Both the position numbers and the translations under genes were made by a program. A DNA stretch of 5,338 nt from Bacillota bacterium (GTDB lineage: Bacteria > Bacillota > Clostridia > Oscillospirales > CAG-272), in contig JAJQHI010000056.1 of NCBI GenBank assembly GCA_021199825.1, positions 1 to 5,338 of the forward strand, written 5' to 3'. Positions within the stretch are counted from its first letter, which is position 1. Every line of letters starts with the position of its first letter. The notes below the pieces were generated by a model. The model saw only the letters and a list, made by a program, of their open reading frames with translations, was not told the origin of the DNA and made no database searches. Below are positions 1 through 5,338 of the stretch, in pieces.

Positions 1-2299
1 TTGCACGCTCTTTTTCCTTGAGGGAGAGAACATATTCGCAGTAAAAACCAAATTTGCAGCTGACAAAGCTCTCAATTCTCGACTGAGAAAATGAGAGATT
101 TCCGCCGAAAAGATTTCGCGCCGTTTCATTTGATATTTTCTCGTGCGGCAGCGACACGGGAATTTCGGAGCTTTTTATAATTCTTCGCCCGTCAGGGCTC
201 ATAGATAAAAGCTCAACAGCGGCTTTTTCTTCGTTGCCGCTTGACATAAAGGTAAAGCGGCGCCTTAAAACGCCCTCGCAAAAAACGTCCGCGGCATATC
301 TCACTCCCGAAAAGCGTCCGCGCTTAATATCGGGATATATTCTTCGTATCCGCGCAATTACATCAGGGTCGTCGTCATCATCTCCCGCGCCCGTCGGCAT
401 GTAGAGGAACATGACCTCATCCGACGCATATGACACGGCACGGCTGAAATTGTAAAGCTCCATTGAATGCTTCGGCACGGATGAGCCCGTGTCAAGTCCC
501 GCTCCCTCAAGCGCCATGCGCTCCGAATCGGTAAAAAGCCCTTCTGGCTCGGAATCTGACGGCAGCCCGTCACCGCATCCGAACATTATGACATATTTGT
601 ATCCCGCACCGCGAAGAGATACGGGAGTTGTAAGCTCTACCTCGTCCTCGCGTCCCGGTATTGTTCCCGCGGTGAGCGTATCAAGCGCCATGGTGAGCGT
701 GCCTATGAAATCGGCTGACGTAATCACCCCGTCGGGCGTACATATTTCAATAGAGTCGAGCGCATGCTCGATAATTTTCACATATTGTGACCTGACGCTC
801 TCCCCCTCTCCAAACGAATCCGAGGAAAGTCCCATCGCGGACATAAATTCCCTCACCGCAGCGGTTTTCGTGTAAACGGTAGTCGTATCCGAAAACGCGT
901 CGAAAAGCTCATAAAGCGGGGAGACGACGCGCTCGCGTGATTTATTCAGCGCTTCAAGCCTTTCGGCTGCTCCATCGGCAAAGCCCTCGCGGTAGCCGTC
1001 AGGGTTCATTCCCCATCCGCCGCCCATAGGCTCATAAAAGCCTCTGCCGTGTATATTCCATGTGCAAAGATAAATCTCAAGCTCATCCGCCTCATCGCGG
1101 TCAATGCCCGCAAAGCCCGTTTTGATATATGATATTATGTCGTCTCGACGCCATCCGCCTGTCACGACGCGCAGCGCGTTCAATATTGCGGAGGATTCTG
1201 GCAGCGTATCGAGTCTAACACGGTATGAAAGGTGACACGGTATGCCGTACTCACCGAATATCTCCTCAACCGCGGGGCGTGCGGTTTCAACGTTTCCCGC
1301 CACAAGCACAAAATCCCCGTATCGTCCGCCCTCACGTATCACGCGGGAGATTTTTATCGCCGCCGCCTCAGCCATGCCGCGAAGCGACTCGCATTTCAAA
1401 ATTGAAAGAGCGGACGGGTCGCCTCCTGTGCCCGACGATTTCCACAAAAGCCTCGAAAGCTCGGATATTCCGCCGTTTTTTTCGGGAACGTCCTTAACCT
1501 CACGCGAAAAATCGACCCTTAAGGCGCGGGAAAGCTTATAAAGCCTTGCGAGCGTATCCTCAATTAGGTCGTATTCGACGCCGCCGTTGGGAACGGACGG
1601 CGTAATAAATATGGACACCGTCTCATACGCGCACTTAAGGGCTGCGCGAATCATGGAAAGCTGCTGCGGTGTAAATCCCGAAAACGAGAAAAACACCACG
1701 GTGTCATCCCTGAAAAAGCTTCTTTTATCCGCAAGCGCCGCCGCGTGTGTCATCTCAGAGGTTCTGTCGCTGTAGCTCTCGTTCAAAAGCGAGTCGTACA
1801 CCCGCCAAATGTTCGCGATATCTATGTATTTGCCCGCGGAAAAAGCCACGTCCGCGTCATCGCTCTCAGCCTCCGCGCGCAGCGACGCCTCCTCAAGCAT
1901 ATCGGGTGAAATCATGCACTGCTTAAGCTCGCGCACAGCCGACAGCATAACGGGGACAAACGATGCGGAGCCTGACGACTCGCCGTAAACCAAAAGCGAA
2001 TCGCGGCAAAGCGATATGGCGCGCCTCATCAAAAGCGACTCGGCGCACCCGTCGGCGTATGAATATGAAATTCCGCCGTATTTTCTGAATATGTTGTCCG
2101 CCAAGCGGCGAAAGCTCACAACCTCATAGTAAAGCTGAGACGACGGTGACAGCCGGCGCGAAAACTCACGCTCGGTCGTGAGCACCATCTGGTCGGGTAT
2201 TATTACCCAAACGCGGCGCTCCTTCTCCGTTTCGCTTCCCACAAGGCTTGAAAGATAGTCAAAGCCCGCCCTGATGTCGGGTATAATGACGGATTTCAT
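1..2299 (-). CDS. addB: ATP-dependent helicase/nuclease subunit B, AddB/RexB type (C-terminus beyond window)
   Basis: AddB is the partner of AddA in the AddAB (RexAB) complex, which resects double-strand DNA breaks for RecA-dependent repair in Bacillota. The frame stays open for 766 codons from ATG 2299 and runs off the left edge, so about a third of a usual 1,100-1,200-residue protein is missing. Family signatures seen in order: VIIPDQ near residues 32-37 (the 'VPEQ' region of the helicase-like N-domain); a segment FSGFTPQQ; IPCHLSYR in the middle domain; YIKTGFAGID with K393-T394-G395, matching 'lKTGL'; FGCGDGLP around residues 573-580 followed by GLFTDSER; and SFSQSRIESF leading to C748, the position of the first Fe-S cysteine at the start of the RecB-like nuclease domain (the usual CPF reads CKF here). 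The nuclease active site and the other three cysteines lie outside. The N-terminus has no GxxGxGKT Walker A motif, as in streptococcal RexB. There is an acidic run of five Asp near residues 640-644. The start overlaps the preceding stop as ATGA and has no clear ribosome binding site. Product call is confident from motif order. Confidence 0.92.
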   Translation of the reverse strand, partial: MKSVIIPDIRAGFDYLSSLVGSETEKERRVWVIIPDQMVLTTEREFSRRLSPSSQLYYEVVSFRRLADNIFRKYGGISYSYADGCAESLLMRRAISLCRDSLLVYGESSGSASFVPVMLSAVRELKQCMISPDMLEEASLRAEAESDDADVAFSAGKYIDIANIWRVYDSLLNESYSDRTSEMTHAAALADKRSFFRDDTVVFFSFSGFTPQQLSMIRAALKCAYETVSIFITPSVPNGGVEYDLIEDTLARLYKLSRALRVDFSREVKDVPEKNGGISELSRLLWKSSGTGGDPSALSILKCESLRGMAEAAAIKISRVIREGGRYGDFVLVAGNVETARPAVEEIFGEYGIPCHLSYRVRLDTLPESSAILNALRVVTGGWRRDDIISYIKTGFAGIDRDEADELEIYLCTWNIHGRGFYEPMGGGWGMNPDGYREGFADGAAERLEALNKSRERVVSPLYELFDAFSDTTTVYTKTAAVREFMSAMGLSSDSFGEGESVRSQYVKIIEHALDSIEICTPDGVITSADFIGTLTMALDTLTAGTIPGREDEVELTTPVSLRGAGYKYVIMFGCGDGLPSDSEPEGLFTDSERMALEGAGLDTGSSVPKHSMELYNFSRAVSYASDEVMFLYMPTGAGDDDDDPDVIARIRRIYPDIKRGRFSGVRYAADVFCEGVLRRRFTFMSSGNEEKAAVELLSMSPDGRRIIKSSEIPVSLPHEKISNETARNLFGGNLSFSQSRIESFVSCKFGFYCEYVLSLKEKERA
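1578..1603 (-). repeat. Imperfect inverted repeat (hairpin) inside addB
   Basis: On the plus strand ACGCCG then CCGTT (1578-1588) is complementary to AACGG then CGGCGT (1592-1603), with loop GGG at 1589-1591 and one unpaired A at 1597: an 11-bp stem, mostly G-C. It lies within addB codons 233-241 (Thr-Pro-Ser-Val-Pro-Asn-Gly-Gly-Val). No T-run follows on either strand, so it is not an intrinsic terminator. It may be chance in GC-rich codons. Confidence 0.6.
2296..2299 (-). other. ATGA stop-start overlap between phosphatase gene and addB
   Basis: The start codon of addB (ATG, 2299-2297) and the stop of the phosphatase gene (TGA, 2298-2296) share two bases. Upstream of it (CTTTAATCAAAAGCATCAC on the minus strand) I see no purine-rich Shine-Dalgarno sequence. 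The arrangement is the usual signature of translational re-initiation, so addB expression would depend on translation of the gene before it. Confidence 0.85.
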
Positions 2300-3099
2300 G
2301 TGATGCTTTTGATTAAAGCAAGCGCGCCTTCCCTTGACGATACGTTTGTGGCAAGCACCGATGTCTTATCGAAAACGCTCACACCGCACCCGTCAATATC
2401 GGTGATAATTCCGCCCGCCTCGGTGAGAATTATCGATGAGGCGGCAAAATCCCACGGTGAGAGGCAAAGCTCAAAGAATACGTCAAATCTGCCTGCGGCG
2501 ACATATACAACGTCAAGCGCCGCCGAGCCGAAGCGTCTCACCTCGCGGGAATTAAGGAAAAGCTCCTTCGCGATTTTAAAAGTCCTGTCCGCCTGAGTTC
2601 TGTCATACGGCACCGTGCCAAACCCCACAAGAGCATCCGAAAGCGCACGATTTGAAACAGAAAGACGAGTGTCCTCACCGTTTTTTCGCAGATACGCGCC
2701 GTCTCCGCGGGAGGCGTAAAACATCTCATCCGCGAAGGGATTATATACAAATCCGGCAAGCGCCTCCATCCCGTCCGCAAGACCTACGCATACGGCGCTG
2801 TGGTGCAGGTCGTGAATGAAGTTTGTCGTCGCGTCAATCGGGTCGATTATGAACGTAAGCTCATGCTCCCCCGCGGTGTCAACTCCGCCCTCCTCAGCCA
2901 AAAAGCCCGCGTCGGGAATGATATCCGAAAGCGCCGAGACGAGCATGCGCTGGCAGCCTACGTCATAATCCGTCACGAAATTTTCCGTTCCGGGCTTAGA
3001 CTTAACTCCGAGCGCACCGTGGTCGGCGCCTGCAATATAGTGTCCAGCCGCATACACGGCATCTATTATTTTTTCGATGGTTTCATGTGTCAAGCTCAT
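2296..3099 (-). CDS. Inositol monophosphatase family protein
   Basis: A 267-residue protein, normal length for the Mg2+-dependent, Li+-sensitive phosphatase family that includes inositol-1-phosphatase (SuhB type), some fructose-1,6-bisphosphatases and CysQ; it should be a soluble cytoplasmic enzyme. Visible motifs in order: VTDYD (residues 42-46); AEEG with metal-binding Glu at 69/70; IIDPIDATTNFIH with D86 and D89 as metal ligands (residues 84-96); and SPWDFAAS with D217, the catalytic-site Asp of the WDxAA motif. The canonical DPIDGT motif reads DPIDAT, with Ala90 in place of Gly; the metal ligands themselves are all present. The conserved motifs place it in the family but not with one substrate, so no symbol is given. 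The start at ATG 3099 is the only one available: an in-frame stop lies five codons upstream at 3112-3114, and an AGAGGG site precedes it. The gene begins inside the end of queG and ends overlapping the addB start, which suggests co-translation with both. Confidence 0.93.
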   Translation of the reverse strand: MSLTHETIEKIIDAVYAAGHYIAGADHGALGVKSKPGTENFVTDYDVGCQRMLVSALSDIIPDAGFLAEEGGVDTAGEHELTFIIDPIDATTNFIHDLHHSAVCVGLADGMEALAGFVYNPFADEMFYASRGDGAYLRKNGEDTRLSVSNRALSDALVGFGTVPYDRTQADRTFKIAKELFLNSREVRRFGSAALDVVYVAAGRFDVFFELCLSPWDFAASSIILTEAGGIITDIDGCGVSVFDKTSVLATNVSSREGALALIKSIT

Positions 3100-3940
3100 A
3101 GCATCCCTCTTTTATTTTTAGATTGCGCCTTATAGTATCCTCTCCGCGCCACGAAAAGGCGCGGCTCTCAAATTTGCCATCAGCCAAAAGCCCGTCGAGC
3201 ACCTCAAGGCTCAGTTCGGGTATCAGGTTCTCGCGGAAAAAATCTATAGGCGTTTCAAGCGTTCCCGCTTTGGCAGCCGCCTTTGTATATGGGCAGACAT
3301 TTTGGCAAATGTCACATCCCCAGACATAGCGTGAATTTTTGATTATTTCGTCCTCTCCCGCGTCAAGCCGCTTTTTCTGTGTTATATATGAGCGGCAGTG
3401 AGAGCGGTCGCCTCCTATGCACCCGGCAGGGCACGCCTCGGCGCACCTTCCGCAGTCAAAGCACCCCTTGACCTCGTATTTTTCAGGCACTGAAGCCTCG
3501 GAGACGATATGGGTCCATTCGGTATAGGGGATATCCGAATATATCCCTCCAATAAAGCAAAAGGATGAATATTCTGCGTTTATCAAAAGCTCGTTTTTGC
3601 CGAGCACTCCAAGCCCCGACAGCGCGGCACCGTACATTTCAGATATGGGGCTGTGGTCGGCGTATGCCGCAAACACCGCCAAATCACGCTCGGCTCTGAG
3701 CCTCGGCAGCAAGTCATCTGTCAGCCTGCGAAAGAAAATATGATAATCCTCAGCCGCGGCGTACATTGATACATTGCCACATGATGCGGCGCTCGTGTAG
3801 TACGGCATCAAAAAGAGCAGCACGCTCCCGTCCTCCCCGATACCCGCACGGTCAAGCAGGTATTTTTTATTTATCCTGCAAAGAGAAAGCGGAAGCGGGG
3901 AGGCATACTTTATCCCGTAAAGGGACGAAAGAGAAAGCAT
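3083..3940 (-). CDS. queG: Epoxyqueuosine reductase QueG, short clostridial form
   Basis: QueG is the cobalamin-dependent iron-sulfur enzyme that reduces epoxyqueuosine to queuosine at the wobble base of tRNAs with GUN anticodons, in the cytoplasm. In this 285-residue protein I see MPYYTS (45-50), YAAAEDYHIFF (60-70), and ADHSPISEMYGAALSGLGVLGKN (94-116), where D95 fits the conserved catalytic Asp of the family. A complete double [4Fe-4S] ferredoxin pattern follows: C160, C163, C166 and C170 (CxxCxxCxxxCP), then C182, then C209, C212 and C216 (CDICQNVCP). Near the end, SWRGEDTIRRNLKI matches the family's 'R-g..xxRN' closing motif. E. coli QueG is about 380 residues with a C-terminal HEAT-like repeat region; that region is absent here, as in other clostridial short forms. 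No in-frame ATG, GTG or TTG lies between the upstream stop (3962-3964) and ATG 3940, so the start is fixed although its ribosome binding site is poor. No other queuosine genes are in the window. A related corrinoid Fe-S reductase of other function is possible but less likely. Confidence 0.9.
   Translation of the reverse strand: MLSLSSLYGIKYASPLPLSLCRINKKYLLDRAGIGEDGSVLLFLMPYYTSAASCGNVSMYAAAEDYHIFFRRLTDDLLPRLRAERDLAVFAAYADHSPISEMYGAALSGLGVLGKNELLINAEYSSFCFIGGIYSDIPYTEWTHIVSEASVPEKYEVKGCFDCGRCAEACPAGCIGGDRSHCRSYITQKKRLDAGEDEIIKNSRYVWGCDICQNVCPYTKAAAKAGTLETPIDFFRENLIPELSLEVLDGLLADGKFESRAFSWRGEDTIRRNLKIKEGCYELDT
3105..3110 (-). promoter_or_regulatory. Ribosome binding site of the inositol-phosphatase gene, inside queG
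   Basis: AGAGGG on the minus strand lies 5 bases before ATG 3099. It is embedded in the last codons of queG, where it helps encode the tail near Lys-Glu-Gly. An A-rich stretch (TAAAAATAAAAG) sits directly upstream and should leave the site unstructured. Confidence 0.75.
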
Positions 3941-3955
3941 TCCTACGTGTCTTTC
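3941..3955 (-). promoter_or_regulatory. Weak ribosome binding region of queG
   Basis: Only a GAAAGA at 3955-3950, which begins within the TGA stop of the SGNH gene (3956-3954), lies at a workable distance (9 bases) from ATG 3940. An AGGA directly abuts the ATG, too near for normal pairing. The next in-frame codons upstream offer no other start, so this weak site must serve, possibly helped by ribosomes terminating just upstream. Confidence 0.45.
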
Positions 3956-4604
3956 AAAGTGTTACGAGGAATTCGTAAAGCTTTTCGGCTATGACGGCGT
4001 GACCCGCGTCGTTCGGGTGAAGCCCGTCTATTGTGTATTTTTCAAAGTCTTCCTTGATATCGGGGTCAATTCCGAGCTCATGATAAAGGTCAAGCACAGG
4101 GATATTGTTCTTCTTTCCCGCCTTTACTATGTAGTCGGCATAATCCTCAAGCGTCCTTCCGGCTGTATTTTTCAGCCCGCCGCAGAATCTTTTCATCGGC
4201 GTCATGAAAACACATGGCACACCGGGATACACCCCGCGCACCGCCTTCATTACATAGTTTACGGCTCCCGTGAAGGTGTCTATGTGACTCTCACCCTCGC
4301 CCTCGCCGAACGGGTCCTTGCCGTGACCGTAGTCGTTCGTTCCGCCGAAAACGACAATCAGGTCGGTGTCAGGGTTCATTACAAGCGCGCGCCCGCAGAA
4401 ATAAAGGTCAAACTTCGGGTCATCGCTCGGACGGCTGCCTGAATGATACGCAAAGCACGTGCCGCCGATTCCGTAGTTATATATTTTTTCAAGCTCCGCG
4501 CGGCGCATGAGCACATTGTCATACCTATAAAAATAATCGCTCGTTCCCCAGCCCTCGGTTATGCTGTCACCGAGAAAGCTGACTTTTTTGTCCTTGAGTT
4601 CCAT
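3954..4604 (-). CDS. SGNH/GDSL-family hydrolase (esterase/lipase-like)
   Basis: A 216-residue serine hydrolase of the SGNH fold, normal size for a single-domain member. The four family blocks are present: block I FLGDSITEGWG with nucleophile Ser14; block II YNYGIGGT with the oxyanion-hole Gly near residues 45-48; block III VFGGTND with Asn90 (residues 85-91); and block V TIDGLHPND with Asp193 and His196. A full Ser-Asp-His triad and oxyanion hole are therefore intact. No signal peptide or membrane segment is visible (the N-terminus is MELKDKKVSF), so it is probably intracellular. The family cleaves acyl or acetyl esters on many substrates, and the substrate cannot be read from the motifs. Its position 12 bases after a GH3 glycosidase, with the ribosome binding site overlapping that gene's stop, makes removal of acetyl groups from imported oligosaccharides a reasonable inference. 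The start ATG 4604 is supported by an AAGGAG site. Lysophospholipase-like or thioesterase-like activity is an alternative. Confidence 0.92.
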   Translation of the reverse strand: MELKDKKVSFLGDSITEGWGTSDYFYRYDNVLMRRAELEKIYNYGIGGTCFAYHSGSRPSDDPKFDLYFCGRALVMNPDTDLIVVFGGTNDYGHGKDPFGEGEGESHIDTFTGAVNYVMKAVRGVYPGVPCVFMTPMKRFCGGLKNTAGRTLEDYADYIVKAGKKNNIPVLDLYHELGIDPDIKEDFEKYTIDGLHPNDAGHAVIAEKLYEFLVTL

Positions 4605-4612
4605 AGTCAGTT

Positions 4613-4618
4613 CTCCTT
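4613..4618 (-). promoter_or_regulatory. Ribosome binding site of the SGNH hydrolase
   Basis: On the minus strand the sequence AAGGAG sits 8 bases before ATG 4604, close to optimal. It overlaps the TAA stop of the GH3 gene (4619-4617), so a ribosome finishing the glycosidase is already over this site. That supports co-translation and fixes the start codon. Confidence 0.85.
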
Positions 4619-5338
4619 AAGATTTTTTATTTTTTCGCGCGGTGAGAATAAACTCAATAAGCCTTCCCGCCGCCGCGGCAATATCGTCACGCGTAAGCGA
4701 GCCTGTGTCAAGCGCACTCTGCATATCGTCCTCATATTTTTCGGTATCGGGGGTGACCATATAAATGTCGCCACCCGCTCTGACCATCTCAGCCGTGTTG
4801 TAGCAGCCACTCGGTGAGCTCTCATCCGCGTTCATATGAGCGCCCCAGTCAGTCATAACAAAGCCGCCATAGCCCCATTCGCCGCGCAAAATCACAGTCA
4901 AAAGGTCATAATTTGACGTTGCGTGAATGCCGTTTATGAGGTTATACGATGTCATAATAGAGCGAACCTCGCACTCACGGATGAGAATCTCAAATCCGCG
5001 AAGATAAATTTCTCTCGCAACGCGCTCGCTCATAACGGCGTTGCACTCAAATCTGCGCGTCTCGCGTCCGTTCGCGGCAAAATGCTTCGGTGTTGCGGCA
5101 CCGCCAAAAGCGGAAACTCCGCGGCAGAAAGCTGCGGCAATTTTTCCCGTCAGATACGGGTCCTCTGAGAAATACTCAAAATTTCGTCCGCAGAGGGGAT
5201 GGCGGTGTATGTTCATTCCCGGTCCCAAAAGCGCGTCAAGCCCGTGAGGCTCAAGCTCGCCTCCTATGACGCTCATCACCTCTTTCGTCATATCCGTATC
5301 AAACGTGGAAGCAAGAAGAGTTCCGTTCGGCGCAAGAG
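4617..5338 (-). CDS. Glycoside hydrolase family 3, catalytic barrel at C-terminus (start beyond window), probable beta-glucosidase
   Basis: The frame is open through the right edge (codons reading LAPNGTLLASTFDTD precede the Met at 5291), so this is the 3' part of a longer gene. It shows a GH3 (beta/alpha)8 barrel: LLGPGMNIHRHPLCGRNFEY, then FSEDPYLTGK, ATPKHFAANGRE with the Lys-His substrate-binding pair, SERVAREIYLRGFE, MTSYNLINGIHA, and GFVMTDWGAHMN, in which the Asp at 4848-4850 is the expected nucleophile of this retaining family. Only 76 residues follow that Asp before TAA, ending in a basic tail ARKNKKS. The usual C-terminal GH3 domain and fibronectin-III-like domain are absent after the barrel. 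The phrasing (MNIHRHPL, MTDW-AxMN, MVRAGGDIYMV) resembles GH3 enzymes with reversed domain order, where the other domain comes first. NagZ is unlikely because its KHFPGHG and Asp-His dyad pattern is missing. Signal peptide and acid/base residue cannot be judged because the start is outside. Substrate is inferred as beta-linked glucosides or xylosides. Confidence 0.9.
   Translation of the reverse strand, partial: LAPNGTLLASTFDTDMTKEVMSVIGGELEPHGLDALLGPGMNIHRHPLCGRNFEYFSEDPYLTGKIAAAFCRGVSAFGGAATPKHFAANGRETRRFECNAVMSERVAREIYLRGFEILIRECEVRSIMTSYNLINGIHATSNYDLLTVILRGEWGYGGFVMTDWGAHMNADESSPSGCYNTAEMVRAGGDIYMVTPDTEKYEDDMQSALDTGSLTRDDIAAAAGRLIEFILTARKNKKS

Noticed and set aside
489..875. Plus-strand open frame of 128 codons antisense to addB
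   Set aside because: It lies wholly opposite addB, whose frame carries recognisable motifs. The translation is Ser/Pro-rich with no domain, and there is no ribosome binding site evidence.
1225..1541. Two overlapping plus-strand open frames antisense to addB
   Set aside because: Two competing frames in the same place with low-complexity Arg/Pro/Ser content are typical shadows of a GC-biased gene on the other strand.
3941..3953. Promoter or terminator between the SGNH gene and queG
   Set aside because: The gap is 13 bases, with no hairpin, T-run or -35/-10 pair visible.
4621..4640. A-rich runs at the end of the GH3 gene as a possible frameshift that truncated a longer protein
   Set aside because: The stop is followed at once by a well-spaced ribosome binding site and the next gene, leaving no room for a lost C-terminal domain.
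4672..4679. Perfect 8-base palindrome GCCGCGGC
   Set aside because: It is short, within an Ala-rich coding stretch of the GH3 gene, and not repeated nearby, so it is best explained by codon use.
3999..4817. Two consecutive plus-strand open frames antisense to the SGNH and GH3 genes
   Set aside because: The opposite strand holds full catalytic motifs of both families, and neither plus-strand translation resembles a known protein.
4617..5338. GH3 gene as the beta-N-acetylhexosaminidase NagZ
   Set aside because: The KHFPGHG motif and its Asp-His dyad loop are missing; KHFAANGRE and the RNFEYFSEDP block are those of beta-glucosidase-type GH3 enzymes.
1..5338. tRNA, rRNA, CRISPR array, insertion sequence, attachment site or riboswitch
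   Set aside because: Coding sequence fills almost the whole window, and I saw no regularly spaced repeats, transposase motifs, terminal inverted repeats or structured leader region.

Overview
The window reads as a stretch of ordinary chromosome from a bacterium of the phylum Bacillota, most likely a gut- or rumen-type member of class Clostridia. This is an inference from three things: an AddB-type (rather than RecB/RecC) nuclease-helicase subunit, a short QueG of the kind found in clostridia, and a GH3 enzyme resembling the domain-permuted beta-glucosidases known from Ruminococcus and Butyrivibrio. Base composition is roughly balanced, the standard genetic code fits throughout, and strong AAGGAG-type ribosome binding sites are present.

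All five genes lie on the minus strand and are read from the right edge to the left. In order of transcription: the C-terminal part of a GH3 glycosidase (5338 to 4617, start outside the window); an SGNH/GDSL-type esterase (4604 to 3954); a short epoxyqueuosine reductase QueG (3940 to 3083); an inositol-monophosphatase-family phosphatase (3099 to 2296); and addB (2299 to 1), whose C-terminal end lies outside the window. The gaps are 12 and 13 bases, followed by overlaps of 17 and 4 bases. There is no non-coding stretch over 300 bases and no visible internal promoter or terminator, so the five genes are probably one transcript. The last two junctions look translationally coupled.

Functionally the run is mixed. 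The glycosidase and esterase fit breakdown of (acetylated) plant or dietary glycans. QueG finishes the queuosine modification of tRNA, the phosphatase acts on a small phosphorylated metabolite, and AddB would pair with AddA (expected further left, not seen here) to process double-strand DNA breaks.

I do not see an undescribed defence, mobile or regulatory system. The points worth a second look are the probable reversed domain order of the GH3 enzyme, the absence of a Walker A motif in AddB (RexB-like), a Gly-to-Ala change in the phosphatase metal-site motif, the coupling of a DNA-repair gene to metabolic genes without its own ribosome binding site, and a strong imperfect hairpin inside addB.
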